The notes under the pieces were generated by a model that was given only the letters and a program-made list of their open reading frames with translations, was not told the origin of the DNA and did no database searches. Below, in pieces: positions 8,135 to 18,532 of a DNA stretch of 64,000 bases. How positions within the stretch are numbered: position 1 is the first letter of the stretch; every line of letters begins with the position of its first letter. Position numbers and translations under genes: made by a program. The stretch comes from Methylococcus capsulatus str. Texas = ATCC 19069 (GTDB lineage: Bacteria > Pseudomonadota > Gammaproteobacteria > Methylococcales > Methylococcaceae): positions 191,001 through 255,000 of the forward strand of contig NZ_AUKJ01000017.1 of the NCBI RefSeq assembly GCF_000424685.1, read 5' to 3'.

Positions 8135-9430
8135 ATGCGCTTCTCGACTCTCGGGGAGTGGCTGTCTTGGCAGGAGACCTTGCACCCCCAGGCCATCGAT
8201 TTGGGGCTGGAACGGGTTCGCAGGGTCTACCGGGCACTCAATCCGGCTCAGGACCGGCCTTTTACCATCACCGTCGGCGGCACCAACGGCAAAGGCTCCT
8301 GCGTCGCGGCGCTGGATACCATCCTGCGTCGGGCCGGTTACCGCGTCGGCGCCTATACCTCGCCCCATATCCTGCGCTACAACGAGCGCATCTGCATCGA
8401 TGGGACGCCGGTCGACGACGCGGCCATCTGCGCGTCGTTCGAACGGATCGAAGCGGTGCGCGGCGACACCACGCTGAGTTTCTTCGAGTTCGGTACGCTG
8501 GCGGCGATGGACATCTTCCGGCGCGCCGAACTCGACGTGCAGATCCTCGAGGTCGGTCTCGGCGGGCGGCTCGATGCCGTGAACATCGTCGATGCCGATG
8601 CTGCGCTGGTCGCCAGCATCGGCATCGACCACGAGGAATGGCTGGGGTTGACCCGCGAGGCCATCGGCTTGGAGAAGGCCGGCATCTTCCGGCCGTCGCG
8701 GCCCTGCATCCTGGGCGATCCCGACGCCCCGGCCACGGTATTGCGGCACGCGGAGGCGATCGGAGCGGATTTGCTGATGCAGGGCCGCGATTTCTCGTTC
8801 CGGAGGGAAAACGACGGCTGGACCTGGTACGGGCGCGGGGAAACCCATGCGGCGCTGCCCGAGCCGTGCCTGCGGGGCGACCATCAGTATTTCAACATGG
8901 CCGCCGTTCTGCAGGTGATCGAGGCCATCCGGCCCCGCCTTCCGGTGCCGGAAGCCGCTGTCCGGGCGGGTCTGGCCAGCGTCCATCTGCCGGGCCGGTT
9001 CCAGATACAGGAAGGCGAGCCGACGGTGCTGCTGGACGTCGCGCACAATCCCCATGCAGTGCGCGTGCTCGCGGAGTTCCTGCGGCAGTTCAAGCGGGGA
9101 CGCCCGGTGCACGCGGTGTTCGCCATGATGCGCGACAAGGACATCCGCGGCGTGGTCGAGTGCATCCGCGATCTGGTGGATGACTGGTATCTCGCGCCGT
9201 TGCAACTGCCGCGGGCCGCGACGCCGGAAATCCTGCTGCCGGTGTTCTCGGCGCTCGGCATAAGCCACGTGCAGCAGGGTTTCGCGGATGCCGCCGAGGT
9301 GTTTGCAAGGGTCCGTCGAAACGCCGAGAATGATTCGATCATTTTGGTGTTCGGCTCGTTTTTCCTGGTCGCCGAGTATCTGGCCCGAATCGAGCCCATC
9401 CCTCCAAAGTTCGAGGAAACGTATGGATGA
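8135..9430 (+). CDS. folC: Bifunctional dihydrofolate synthase/folylpolyglutamate synthase
   Basis: FolC, 431 residues, adds glutamate to dihydropteroate and then extends folate polyglutamate tails. It is a Mur-ligase-like enzyme: P-loop GGTNGKGSC at 48-56, DAVNIVDADAALVASIGIDH for the ATPase core, and LLDVAHNPHA opening the C-terminal glutamate-binding domain. Length is normal. It sits between accD and the SPOR-domain gene, overlapping the latter by eight bases. Confidence 0.96.
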   Translation: MRFSTLGEWLSWQETLHPQAIDLGLERVRRVYRALNPAQDRPFTITVGGTNGKGSCVAALDTILRRAGYRVGAYTSPHILRYNERICIDGTPVDDAAICASFERIEAVRGDTTLSFFEFGTLAAMDIFRRAELDVQILEVGLGGRLDAVNIVDADAALVASIGIDHEEWLGLTREAIGLEKAGIFRPSRPCILGDPDAPATVLRHAEAIGADLLMQGRDFSFRRENDGWTWYGRGETHAALPEPCLRGDHQYFNMAAVLQVIEAIRPRLPVPEAAVRAGLASVHLPGRFQIQEGEPTVLLDVAHNPHAVRVLAEFLRQFKRGRPVHAVFAMMRDKDIRGVVECIRDLVDDWYLAPLQLPRAATPEILLPVFSALGISHVQQGFADAAEVFARVRRNAENDSIILVFGSFFLVAEYLARIEPIPPKFEETYG

Positions 9431-10226
9431 ACAGTTGAAACAACGGCTGATCGGCGCAACGGTCATCGTCGCCCTGGCCGTGATTTTCGTGCCGATGCTG
9501 TTCGACGAGAAGCCGGGGCCGTCCCGCCCGGAAGTGGCCGAGATTCCGCCGATGCCCAAGGACATGGAGGAGCAGCCGGTCGAACTGCCGCGCTCGGTGG
9601 AGGAGGTCGCGACGGCCGAGCCGGTGGAGGCCGAAGGGGCGGATCGCATCATTCCGATCACGGGTGGTGAAGACGGTGTCGCCGGAGCGGGGACGGTTCC
9701 ACCTTCGCCGAAGCGCGGAGCTGTCCCGCAAAAGGAGAAACCCGGTCAGACGGTTGAAGCAGAACAGGCGCCGGCCGACGGGTTCGTCGAGGAAGACATG
9801 GCGCCCATGGAGGCGGCACCGACGGTGAAACCCACGGTCAGGCCGTCGGTACCGAAGAAGATGCCCGCGGCGATCGCCGTGCCGGCCGTCACGGGAGGCA
9901 AGCCGCCGGCAAAGGCGGGGTCGGCTGAGCCGGCGCTCCGCAAGCCGGAAGTTCCACCCGCCGCAGCGCCCGCCGCCGGTGTTTCGGCCTGGCTGGTGCA
10001 GGCCGGGAGCTTCGTCGAGGAGGCCAATGCCAAGGCGCTGGTCGAGAAGTTGCGCCAGAACAATTTGTCCGCCTACGCAGAAACCGTCCACGGCAGCACT
10101 GGCAAGGTGACCTACCGTGTCCGGATCGGACCCGAGCCCGACAAGGCCCGGGCCGAGCAGGTGCTGCGTCAGCTCGAGTCGGTCGCCGGCATCCGTGGCT
10201 ATCTGGTGCCGTCCCGCCCCCGCTAG
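9423..10226 (+). CDS. dedD: SPOR domain cell-division protein, DedD-like
   Basis: A 267-residue inner-membrane protein. Residues about 9-27 are a single transmembrane helix after MDEQLKQRLIG, the typical DedD start. A long acidic, Pro/Ala-rich linker follows, and a SPOR domain occupies about 188-267 (WLVQAGSFVEEANAKAL to IRGYLVP). SPOR domains bind denuded glycan at the septum. The ATG at 9423 is inside the end of folC; a longer frame from 9288 has no support. Its position between folC and cvpA is the standard place for dedD. Confidence 0.9.
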   Translation: MDEQLKQRLIGATVIVALAVIFVPMLFDEKPGPSRPEVAEIPPMPKDMEEQPVELPRSVEEVATAEPVEAEGADRIIPITGGEDGVAGAGTVPPSPKRGAVPQKEKPGQTVEAEQAPADGFVEEDMAPMEAAPTVKPTVRPSVPKKMPAAIAVPAVTGGKPPAKAGSAEPALRKPEVPPAAAPAAGVSAWLVQAGSFVEEANAKALVEKLRQNNLSAYAETVHGSTGKVTYRVRIGPEPDKARAEQVLRQLESVAGIRGYLVPSRPR

Positions 10227-10229
10227 TCG

Positions 10230-10763
10230 ATGTTGCCGCAGGTCGCGCCGGGCACGGCGGTCGCGGGTGCTTTGAGCTGGGTCGATTATCTCATCATTGC
10301 GGTGATGGGCTTGTCCGCCTTGGTGGGGTTGACCCGAGGGCTGGTGCGGGAAGTATTCTCGCTGGCGACCTGGGCCGCGGCGGTGTGGCTGGGGCTGCGT
10401 TTCAGCCATGATCTGGCGGTCCCTCTCGAATCCCTGATTCCGCTGCCCTCGCTGCGGCTCGGCGTCGCTTTCGTCGCCATCTTCCTGGTCAGTCTGATGG
10501 CGGGCGGTCTCACCGGTTTTCTGCTCGGTCGGCTGGTGACGGGCACCGGTCTGGGGGGGACCGACCGGCTGGCCGGGATGGTGTTCGGGCTGACGCGTGG
10601 CGTGCTGCTCGTATCGGTCATGGTGCTCCTGGCCGGGTTTACTCCGTTGCCCCGGGACCCATGGTGGCAGGAGTCGCGCCTCATTCCGCCGTTTCAATCC
10701 ATGGCGCTGTGGATCAAGACGCTGCTGCCGGCTGAAATCGCCGGTCAGGTGGCCTATCCTTGA
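10230..10763 (+). CDS. cvpA: CvpA family inner-membrane protein
   Basis: CvpA, 177 residues, four hydrophobic segments, starting three bases after the SPOR gene. DYLIIAVMGLSALVGLTRGLVREVFSL is split across the first helix and loop and matches the family core (SxxxGxxRGxxxE). In enterobacteria CvpA is needed for colicin V export and envelope fitness and is linked to purF, as here (36-base gap). The exact biochemical role is not settled. Confidence 0.93.
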   Translation: MLPQVAPGTAVAGALSWVDYLIIAVMGLSALVGLTRGLVREVFSLATWAAAVWLGLRFSHDLAVPLESLIPLPSLRLGVAFVAIFLVSLMAGGLTGFLLGRLVTGTGLGGTDRLAGMVFGLTRGVLLVSVMVLLAGFTPLPRDPWWQESRLIPPFQSMALWIKTLLPAEIAGQVAYP

Positions 10764-10799
10764 GTCCCCTTTCGTTCAATCGCTTTACAGGTTCAGGCT

Positions 10800-12308
10800 A
10801 TGTGCGGAATTGCCGGTATCGTTTCCAACGATGAGGTCAATCAGGAACTGTACGAGGCGCTCACCGTGCTTCAGCATCGCGGCCAGGATGCCGCCGGTAT
10901 CGTGACCTGCGAGAGGGAGCGGCTGCATCTGCGCAAGGAGAGCGGTCTGGTGCGGGATGTGTTCCACACCCGCCACATGGTGGAGCTGAAAGGCACGATG
11001 GGCATCGGCCACGTGCGTTATCCCACTGCCGGCTGTTCCAGCACCGCTGAAGCGCAGCCGTTCTATGTCAATTCCCCGTACGGCATCTCGCTCGCCCACA
11101 ATGGCAATCTGACCAATGCGGCCCGGCTCAAACGCGAACTGTTCCGACAGGATCAGCGCCATATCAACACCGATTCGGATTCGGAGGTTCTACTCAACGT
11201 CTTCGCCCATGAAATGCAGGGCATCGGCAAGCTGCGGGTATCGCCGGACGACGTGTTCCGGGCCGTTTCCGCGGTGCATAGGCGCTGCCGCGGTGCCTAT
11301 GCCGTGGTGGCGATGGTCACCGGTTTCGGCGTCGTCGGCTTCCGCGATCCGCATGGCATCCGCCCTCTGGTTTTCGGCGAGCGGGAGGGGCGGTTCGGCA
11401 AGGACTACATGATCGCTTCCGAGAGCGTGGCTCTGGACGTGCTCGGCTTCGAGCTGGTTCGGGATGTGGCGCCCGGCGAGGCGGTCCTGATCGAGAAGGA
11501 CGGTACCCTGCATATCCGCCAGTGCGCCGAACACGTCGTCCATTCCCCATGCATCTTCGAGTTCGTCTATTTCGCCCGGCCGGATTCCATCATCGACGAC
11601 ATCTCCGTCTACAAGGCCCGGCTGCGCATGGGGGACAAGCTGGCCGACAAGATTCTGCGGGAGCGCCCCGAGCACGACATCGACGTGGTCATCCCCATCC
11701 CGGACACCAGCCGCACTTCGGCGCTGCAGCTCGCCAACCGGCTGGGCGTGAAATACAGCGAAGGCTTCATCAAGAACCGTTACATCGGCCGTACCTTCAT
11801 CATGCCGGGGCAGACCCTGCGCAAGAAGTCCGTGCGGCAGAAGCTCAACGCCATCGACCTGGAGTTCAAGGGCAAGAACGTGCTGCTGGTGGACGACTCC
11901 ATCGTGCGTGGCACCACCTCGACCCAGATCATCCAGATGGCGCGCGACGCCGGCGCCCGCAAGGTCTATTTCGCCTCGGCCTCGCCGCCGGTGCGCTACC
12001 CTAATGTTTACGGCATCGACATGCCGGCGGTCGAGGAGCTGATCGCCCACGGCCGGACCGACGAACAGGTACGGGAAGCGCTGGGCGCGGACTGGCTGGT
12101 CTATCAGGATCTGGCCGATCTGGTCGAGTCGGTACAGAAGGGCAACCCGTCGATCCCCCGTTTCGACACCTCCTGCTTCGACAAGGATTACGTCACCGGT
12201 GACATCGATCAGGCCTATCTCGATCGCCTGAGCGAGCACCGCTCGGATCATGCCAAGGCCAAACGGGATGCGGCCGCGACCGCCATCGATCTTTACAACA
12301 CCGTCTAA
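10800..12308 (+). CDS. purF: Amidophosphoribosyltransferase
   Basis: PurF, 502 residues, makes phosphoribosylamine from PRPP and glutamine, the first committed step of purine synthesis. The Ntn glutaminase nucleophile is Cys2 (MCGIAGIV), with no propeptide. The PRPP-binding loop is [14 protein letters not shown] near residue 360. Length matches the E. coli-type enzyme. metZ follows after 13 bases. No PurR-type operator could be picked out in the short gap from cvpA. Confidence 0.98.
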   Translation: MCGIAGIVSNDEVNQELYEALTVLQHRGQDAAGIVTCERERLHLRKESGLVRDVFHTRHMVELKGTMGIGHVRYPTAGCSSTAEAQPFYVNSPYGISLAHNGNLTNAARLKRELFRQDQRHINTDSDSEVLLNVFAHEMQGIGKLRVSPDDVFRAVSAVHRRCRGAYAVVAMVTGFGVVGFRDPHGIRPLVFGEREGRFGKDYMIASESVALDVLGFELVRDVAPGEAVLIEKDGTLHIRQCAEHVVHSPCIFEFVYFARPDSIIDDISVYKARLRMGDKLADKILRERPEHDIDVVIPIPDTSRTSALQLANRLGVKYSEGFIKNRYIGRTFIMPGQTLRKKSVRQKLNAIDLEFKGKNVLLVDDSIVRGTTSTQIIQMARDAGARKVYFASASPPVRYPNVYGIDMPAVEELIAHGRTDEQVREALGADWLVYQDLADLVESVQKGNPSIPRFDTSCFDKDYVTGDIDQAYLDRLSEHRSDHAKAKRDAAATAIDLYNTV

Positions 12309-12321
12309 AGGAGCAGGAGCC

Positions 12322-13503
12322 GTGGACGATCTGGATTGGAACGAATTCGCCATGGAGACCCGGGCCGTGCGCGCCGGGCAACGGCGGACGATGGAGCAGG
12401 AGCATGCGGAGCCGATCTTCGCCACTTCCAGCTACGTGTTCGCCAGCGCCGCCGAGGCGGCCGAGCGCTTCGCCGGCAAGGCGGCGGGCAACATCTATTC
12501 ACGCTTCACGAATCCCACGGTGCGGACCTTCGAGGAGAGGCTGGCGGCGCTGGAGGGTGGGGAGCGCTGCGTCGCGGTCGGCTCCGGTATGGCGGCCATT
12601 GCCAGTACCGCGTTCGGGTTGCTGAAGGCAGGCGATCACGTGGTGTGTTCGCGCAGCGTGTTCGGCAATACCACCCTGCTGTTCCAGAATTACCTGGCCA
12701 AGTTCGGGGTCCCGACGACCTTCGTCGGTCTCACCGATTACGATGGCTGGGCCGCGGCCATCCGGCCCGAGACCCGGTTTCTGTTCATCGAGACGCCTTC
12801 CAATCCGCTGACCGAAATCGCCGACATCCCAAGGCTCGCGGAAATCGCCCACGCCCGCGGCTGCCTGCTGGTGGTGGACAATTGTTTCTGCACCCCGGCC
12901 TTGCAGCGGCCGCTGGCGCTGGGCGCGGACATCGTGATCCATTCGGCCACCAAGTACCTCGACGGCCAGGGCCGCTGCGTAGGCGGGGCCATCGTCGGCG
13001 GGCGCGAACTGCTCGACGCCGAAATCTACCCATTCCTGCGCACCGGCGGCCCCAGCATGAGTCCGTTCAACGCCTGGGTGTTCCTCAAGGGCCTGGAAAC
13101 GCTGAATCTCAGGATGAAAGCCCATTGTGAGAACGCACTCGGCCTGGCCCGCTGGTTGGAGGCGCAGCCCTGGGTCGAGCGGGTGCATTATCCGGGACTC
13201 GCCAGCCATCCCCAGCATGAACTCGCCGCCCGCCAGCAATCGGGTTTCGGCGGCATCGTCAGCTTCGAGGTCAAGGGCGGACAGGAGGCTGCCTGGCGTC
13301 TGATCGACAGCACCCGGCTGCTGTCGATCACCGGCAATCTGGGCGATGCCAAAACCACCATCACCCATCCGGCGACTACCACTCACGGCCGTCTGAGTCC
13401 GGAAGCCCGGGCAGCGGCCGGTATCGCCGACGGGCTGATCCGCATCGCGGTTGGACTGGAGAACCTCGCCGATATTCAGGCCGATCTGGCTCGCTTCGCC
13501 TGA
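12322..13503 (+). CDS. metZ: O-succinylhomoserine sulfhydrylase
   Basis: MetZ, 393 residues, a PLP enzyme of the Cys/Met metabolism family that makes homocysteine from O-succinylhomoserine and sulfide. The PLP Lys is K211 in HSATKYLDGQGR. The GTG at 12322 follows a strong AAAGGAG site. Position directly after purF, and the sequence GGERCVAVGSGMAAI, are typical of MetZ in pseudomonads and methanotrophs, distinguishing it from cystathionine gamma-synthase by context. It connects the sulfide made through cysH to methionine. Confidence 0.93.
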   Translation: MDDLDWNEFAMETRAVRAGQRRTMEQEHAEPIFATSSYVFASAAEAAERFAGKAAGNIYSRFTNPTVRTFEERLAALEGGERCVAVGSGMAAIASTAFGLLKAGDHVVCSRSVFGNTTLLFQNYLAKFGVPTTFVGLTDYDGWAAAIRPETRFLFIETPSNPLTEIADIPRLAEIAHARGCLLVVDNCFCTPALQRPLALGADIVIHSATKYLDGQGRCVGGAIVGGRELLDAEIYPFLRTGGPSMSPFNAWVFLKGLETLNLRMKAHCENALGLARWLEAQPWVERVHYPGLASHPQHELAARQQSGFGGIVSFEVKGGQEAAWRLIDSTRLLSITGNLGDAKTTITHPATTTHGRLSPEARAAAGIADGLIRIAVGLENLADIQADLARFA

Positions 13504-13535
13504 GGTCCTTTTTTCTCATTTCCTAAGGAAACTGC

Positions 13536-14864
13536 ATGAAAGTCACCATCTTTGGTTCCGGCTATGTGGGATTGGTTACCGGCGCTTGTCTGGCCGAAGT
13601 CGGCAACGACGTCGTCTGCATCGACATCGACGCTGGCAAGATCGAACGCCTCGAGCGGGGCGAGGTGCCGATCTACGAGCCCGGCCTCGATACCATCATC
13701 AAACGCAACATGGTGGCCGGCCGCTTGCAGTTCACCACCGATATCGACCTGGGCGTGAGCCACGGCCTGTTCCAGTTCATCGCCGTCGGCACGCCGCCCG
13801 ACGAGGACGGCTCGGCCGATCTGCAATACGTGCTGGCCGTGGCGCGCAGCATCGGCGAGCGGATGCAGGAATACCGGGTGGTCGTCAACAAGTCCACCGT
13901 ACCGGTGGGAACGGCGGACAAGGTGCGCGGCGCGGTGAGTGAGGTGCTGGCCCGGCGTGGTGTGGCCATCGAGTTCGACGTGGTCTCCAATCCGGAATTC
14001 CTGAAGGAAGGCGCGGCCATCGAGGACTTCATGAAGCCGGACCGGATCGTGGTCGGCACCGATAACCCGCGCACCACGGAACTGCTGCGCGCCCTCTATG
14101 CCCCTTTCAACCGTAGCCACGACCGCATGGTGTGCATGGACATCCGCTCCGCCGAGCTGACCAAGTATGCTGCCAATGCCATGCTGGCCACCAAGATCAG
14201 CTTCATGAACGAGCTGGCCAACCTCGCCGAGCGGCTGGGCGCAGATATCGAGAAGGTCCGGGTCGGTATCGGTTCCGATCCGCGCATCGGCTACCATTTC
14301 ATCTATCCCGGCTGCGGTTACGGCGGCTCCTGTTTCCCCAAGGACGTCAAGGCACTGGAGCGTACCGCCCGCGATGCCGGTTATCCCGCCCAGTTGCTGC
14401 AGGCGGTGGAGGCCGTGAACGACCGCCAGAAGGAAAAGCTGTTCGAGAAAATCAGCGCCTATTTCGGGGGCGATCTGGCCGGCAAGACCATAGCGGTCTG
14501 GGGACTGGCCTTCAAGCCGAACACCGACGACATGCGCGAAGCACCCAGCCGCACCCTGATGGAAGCGCTGTGGCGGGCGGGGGCGAAAGTACGGGCGTTC
14601 GATCCCGTGGCGCAGGAGGAAGCCCATCGCATCTATGGCGACCGGGCGGACCTGATCCTGTGCGATTCGCCGGAATCGGCCCTGCGAGGCGCCGATGCGC
14701 TGGCGGTGGTTACCGAATGGAACGTGTTCCGCAGTCCCGATTTCGACGAAATCAAGCAGTCCCTCACCCGTCCCGCGGTGTTCGACGGCCGCAACATCTA
14801 CGATCCAGCACACATGAAGGCCAAGGGTTTCGATTATTTCGCCATCGGGCGAGGCTCAGTCTGA
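13536..14864 (+). CDS. ugd: UDP-glucose 6-dehydrogenase
   Basis: Ugd, 442 residues, oxidises UDP-glucose to UDP-glucuronate in two NAD+ steps. The Rossmann motif [10 protein letters not shown] is at 7-16, the catalytic Cys is C266 in [10 protein letters not shown], and K210/K220 sit in the central helix. An AAGGAA site precedes the ATG. UDP-glucuronate is the substrate of the uronate epimerase at 51415-52425, so the two probably feed one exopolysaccharide or lipopolysaccharide route even though they are 37 kb apart. It ends the + strand run. Confidence 0.97.
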   Translation: MKVTIFGSGYVGLVTGACLAEVGNDVVCIDIDAGKIERLERGEVPIYEPGLDTIIKRNMVAGRLQFTTDIDLGVSHGLFQFIAVGTPPDEDGSADLQYVLAVARSIGERMQEYRVVVNKSTVPVGTADKVRGAVSEVLARRGVAIEFDVVSNPEFLKEGAAIEDFMKPDRIVVGTDNPRTTELLRALYAPFNRSHDRMVCMDIRSAELTKYAANAMLATKISFMNELANLAERLGADIEKVRVGIGSDPRIGYHFIYPGCGYGGSCFPKDVKALERTARDAGYPAQLLQAVEAVNDRQKEKLFEKISAYFGGDLAGKTIAVWGLAFKPNTDDMREAPSRTLMEALWRAGAKVRAFDPVAQEEAHRIYGDRADLILCDSPESALRGADALAVVTEWNVFRSPDFDEIKQSLTRPAVFDGRNIYDPAHMKAKGFDYFAIGRGSV

Positions 14865-14885
14865 TCGGCCGCTGCAGCCGGGATT

Positions 14886-15818
14886 TCAGGATGATGGGAG
14901 GAGCAGCGTCCGGACATGGGCCGCGGCGCTCCGGCCCAGAGCCTCCAGGGCGTAACCGCCTTCGAGGGCGGATACGATACGGCCGCCGGCATGGCGATCC
15001 GCCAGCTTCATGAGTTCCGCCGTGATCCAGCCGTAGTCGTCCTCGGTGAGCGCGAGGTCGGCCAGCGGATCGTCGCGGTGGGCGTCGAATCCGGCGGAGA
15101 TGAGCACTAGCTCGGGGCGGAAACGGTCGATGGCGGGCAAGGCGGTGGCTGTGACGGCTTCGCGGTAGGCTGCGGAGTCCGTGCCCGCCGGAAGGGGGAT
15201 GTTGACCAGGTTGCCGACGCCCGTTTCCTCGGCGCTGCCCGTCCCCGGATACCAGGGATACTGGTGGGTCGAAACGTACAGCGCCTGCGGATTGCGTCTG
15301 AACGCGGCCTGGGTCCCGTTGCCGTGGTGCACGTCGAAATCCACGATGGCGATACGCTGCAGTCCGTGGCTGGCGAGGGCATGGGCGGCGGCAATGGCGA
15401 TGTTGTTGAACAGGCAGAAGCCCATGGCCGCATCCGGTTCGGCGTGATGCCCCGGCGGACGCACCGCGCAGAAGGCGTTGCGCGCCCGTTTCCCGATCAC
15501 CTCGTCCACCGCCAGGCATACCGCGCCGACTGCATGCAGTGCGGCTTCTCCCGACTCCGGCGAGACTACCGTGTCGGCATCGACGAAGTGATGGCCGGTC
15601 TGGGGGAGGGAGGCGAACACCCGTTCGATGTGCCGCCGGGAATGGACCAGTTCGAGCCGGGAGATGTCGGCGCGGGGGGCCTCGAGACGCCGCAGGCTCC
15701 GGAATTCCGGAGCGGCGAGAGCGCTTTCGATGGCGGCAAGGCGCACCGAACCTTCCGGATGGCCGGGACCGGTGTCGTGGCGGAGAAACACCGGATGGCT
15801 GATATAGAGCGTCGTCAT
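14886..15818 (-). CDS. Histone deacetylase family (class II-like) amidohydrolase
   Basis: A 310-residue zinc deacetylase of the acetoin-utilisation/HDAC superfamily. The zinc and catalytic motifs are complete: RPPGHHAEP (tandem His), DFDVHHGNGT (zinc Asp and His), SAGFDAHRDDP (zinc Asp) and the transition-state Tyr in LEGGYALEAL. Bacterial relatives remove acetyl groups from polyamines or other acylated amines; the substrate cannot be told here. It converges with ugd (21-base gap) and is divergent from acnB. It is not obviously part of an operon. Confidence 0.9.
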   Translation of the reverse strand: MTTLYISHPVFLRHDTGPGHPEGSVRLAAIESALAAPEFRSLRRLEAPRADISRLELVHSRRHIERVFASLPQTGHHFVDADTVVSPESGEAALHAVGAVCLAVDEVIGKRARNAFCAVRPPGHHAEPDAAMGFCLFNNIAIAAAHALASHGLQRIAIVDFDVHHGNGTQAAFRRNPQALYVSTHQYPWYPGTGSAEETGVGNLVNIPLPAGTDSAAYREAVTATALPAIDRFRPELVLISAGFDAHRDDPLADLALTEDDYGWITAELMKLADRHAGGRIVSALEGGYALEALGRSAAAHVRTLLLPSS

Positions 15819-15853
15819 GGTCTGCGCATGCCGTTTCGGAGCGGGTTATTCCA

Positions 15854-15859
15854 TATAAT
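15854..15859 (+). promoter_or_regulatory. Candidate -10 element for acnB
   Basis: A perfect TATAAT lies 97 bases before the acnB ATG in the divergent gap with the deacetylase gene. No convincing -35 hexamer is found at 16-18 bases, so only the -10 is offered. Confidence 0.35.
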
Positions 15860-15955
15860 AGCCTCCCATGTTTCCCGCAAGAACTCGTATTCTCCCCGTG
15901 GCAGGCCGCGGGAAGGGCGGGCTCGTTTTCTATCACAATCTCTTAAGGTTCGAAC

Positions 15956-18532
15956 ATGTTGACCCAATACCGAGAGCACGTAGCCGAACGTGCCGCCCAA
16001 GGCCTCGTGCCCAAGCCGCTGACTGCCGAACAGACCGCCGCCCTGGTGGAATTGCTGAAGTCGCCGCCCGCCGGCGAAGAAGCGTTTCTGCTCGATCTCC
16101 TGAGCAACCGCGTGCCGGCCGGCGTGGACGAAGCGGCTTACGTGAAGGCGGGTTTTCTTGCGGCCGTCGCCCGGGGGGAGGCGGTTTCCCCGATCGTATC
16201 GCCCCGACGGGCCACCGAACTGCTCGGCACCATGCTGGGCGGTTACAATGTCGCGCCGCTGATCGAGCTGCTGGATCATTCCGAGCTGGCCCCGGTTGCG
16301 GCGCACGGCCTGTCCCGTACGCTGCTCATGTTCGACGCCTTCCACGACGTACAGGTCAAGGCGGAAGCGGGCAACGTTCATGCCCAGGCCGTATTGCGCG
16401 CCTGGGCGGACGCCGAGTGGTTCACCTCCCGTCCGGAAGTGCCCGGAAAGTTGACCGTGACCGTGTTCAAGGTGCCCGGCGAGACCAATACCGACGACCT
16501 CTCGCCGGCCCAGGACGCCTGGTCACGGCCGGACATCCCGCTGCATGCCAAATCCATGCTGAAGGTGCCGCGCGAGGGGATTCACGATGCCGAAGCGCAG
16601 ATCGCCGAACTCAAAACCAAGGGTTTCCCGGTGGCCTATGTGGGCGACGTGGTCGGCACCGGCTCGTCGCGCAAGTCCGCCACCAACTCCTTACTCTGGT
16701 ATATCGGCGAGGACATTCCCCACGTTCCCAACAAGCGTCAGGGCGGGGTCTGTATCGGCGGCAAGATCGCGCCGATCTTCTTCAACACCCTGGAAGACTC
16801 GGGAGCCCTGCCGATCGAATGCGACGTCACCGCCATGCAGACGGGCGATGTGATCGACATCCATCCCTACGAAGGGGTGTTGCGGAACCACGAGAGCGGG
16901 GTCGAACTGTGCCGGTTCACGCTCAAGACCGAGATCCTGCTGGATGAGGTGCGGGCCGGTGGGCGCATCAACCTGATCATCGGCCGCGGTCTGACCGACC
17001 GGGCGCGCAAGGTGCTGGGGCTGCCGCCTTCCGAGGTCTTCCGCCGTCCCAGGGCGCCGATCGAGACCGGAAAAGGCTACACCCTGGCGCAGAAGATCGT
17101 GGGCAAGGCCTGCGGGGTGGCTGGAATCCGGCCCGGCACCTACTGCGAGCCGGCGATGACCACGGTGGGGTCGCAGGACACGACCGGCCCGATGACGCGG
17201 GACGAGCTGAAGGATCTGGCCTGCCTCGGCTTTTCGGCCGACCTGGTGCTGCAGTCGTTCTGCCACACCGCGGCCTATCCCAAGCCGGTCGACGTCGAGA
17301 CCCACCACACCCTGCCGGATTTCATCATGAACCGCGGCGGTGTGTCGCTGCGGCCGGGTGATGGCATCATCCATTCCTGGCTCAACCGCATGCTGCTGCC
17401 GGATACGGTCGGCACCGGCGGTGATTCCCACACCCGCTTCCCGATCGGCATTTCCTTTCCCGCGGGCTCGGGTCTGGTGGCCTTCGCCGCCGCCACCGGC
17501 GTGATGCCGCTGGACATGCCGGAATCGGTGCTGGTGCGCTTCAAGGGCGAGATGCAGCCGGGAATCACTTTACGCGATCTGGTGCATGCGATTCCCTACG
17601 TCGCGCTGCAGCGGGGGCTGTTGACGGTCGAGAAGCAGGGCAAGAAGAATGTCTTCTCCGGCCGCATCCTGGAGATCGAGGGACTGCCGGATCTCAAAGT
17701 CGAACAGGCCTTCGAGTTGGCGGATGCCTCCGCCGAACGTTCGGCCGCGGCCTGCACCATCAAGCTTGACCGCGCGCCCATCGAGGAATACCTCCATTCC
17801 AACATCACCCTGCTGCGCTGGATGATCGCCGAGGGCTATGGCGACGCGCGCACCCTGCGGCGGCGCATAGCGGCAATGGAAGCCTGGCTGGCCGATCCGC
17901 AACTGCTGGAAGCGGACCCGGACGCCGAGTACGCCGAAGTGATCGAGATCGACCTCGACCAGATTACCGAACCGCTGTTGTGCTGTCCGAACGATCCGGA
18001 CGACGTCAAGCCGCTGTCGCAGGTCGCCGGGACTCACATCGACGAGGTATTCCTCGGCTCCTGCATGACCAACATCGGCCATTTCCGCGCCGCCGGGAGG
18101 TTGCTGGAAGCCTTCGGCAAGCCCACGCCGACCCGGTTGTGGATCGCCCCGCCCACCCGCATGGATCAGGCCCAGCTCACCGAGGAAGGCTACTACGCCA
18201 CCTATGGCAAGGCCGGCGCCCGCACCGAGATGCCCGGCTGTTCCTTGTGCATGGGCAACCAGGCGCGGGTGGCCGACAATGCCACGGTGGTGTCGACCTC
18301 CACCCGCAATTTCCCCAACCGTCTCGGAGCCGGCGCCCGGGTGTTCCTGGCCTCGGCCGAGCTGGCGGCGGTCTGCTCCATCCTGGGCCGGATTCCCAGC
18401 GTGGAGGAGTACATGGCCTATGCCGGCAAGATCGAGGAGAAAGCGGCTGACACTTACCGCTACCTGAACTTCGACCGCACACCGGCCTATGCCGAGCGGG
18501 CGGCGAAGGTGAAGGATCTGGAGATGGCATGA
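15956..18532 (+). CDS. acnB: Aconitate hydratase B
   Basis: AcnB, 858 residues (E. coli AcnB 865), interconverts citrate and isocitrate with a [4Fe-4S] cluster. Domain order is AcnB type: N-terminal HEAT-like domain (about 1-155), swivel domain with [12 protein letters not shown], then the catalytic domains. Cluster cysteines sit in [14 protein letters not shown] and in the CSLCMGNQ segment. AAGG seven bases before the ATG is the ribosome site. Its stop overlaps the ATG of the DUF455 gene, so the two are coupled. Confidence 0.97.
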   Translation: MLTQYREHVAERAAQGLVPKPLTAEQTAALVELLKSPPAGEEAFLLDLLSNRVPAGVDEAAYVKAGFLAAVARGEAVSPIVSPRRATELLGTMLGGYNVAPLIELLDHSELAPVAAHGLSRTLLMFDAFHDVQVKAEAGNVHAQAVLRAWADAEWFTSRPEVPGKLTVTVFKVPGETNTDDLSPAQDAWSRPDIPLHAKSMLKVPREGIHDAEAQIAELKTKGFPVAYVGDVVGTGSSRKSATNSLLWYIGEDIPHVPNKRQGGVCIGGKIAPIFFNTLEDSGALPIECDVTAMQTGDVIDIHPYEGVLRNHESGVELCRFTLKTEILLDEVRAGGRINLIIGRGLTDRARKVLGLPPSEVFRRPRAPIETGKGYTLAQKIVGKACGVAGIRPGTYCEPAMTTVGSQDTTGPMTRDELKDLACLGFSADLVLQSFCHTAAYPKPVDVETHHTLPDFIMNRGGVSLRPGDGIIHSWLNRMLLPDTVGTGGDSHTRFPIGISFPAGSGLVAFAAATGVMPLDMPESVLVRFKGEMQPGITLRDLVHAIPYVALQRGLLTVEKQGKKNVFSGRILEIEGLPDLKVEQAFELADASAERSAAACTIKLDRAPIEEYLHSNITLLRWMIAEGYGDARTLRRRIAAMEAWLADPQLLEADPDAEYAEVIEIDLDQITEPLLCCPNDPDDVKPLSQVAGTHIDEVFLGSCMTNIGHFRAAGRLLEAFGKPTPTRLWIAPPTRMDQAQLTEEGYYATYGKAGARTEMPGCSLCMGNQARVADNATVVSTSTRNFPNRLGAGARVFLASAELAAVCSILGRIPSVEEYMAYAGKIEEKAADTYRYLNFDRTPAYAERAAKVKDLEMA

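Noticed and set aside
7067..9661. Very long minus-strand open frame (864 codons) opposite accD and folC
   Set aside because: It is antisense to two unmistakable enzymes, has His/Arg/Gly-rich content typical of a shadow frame in GC-rich DNA, and no ribosome site.
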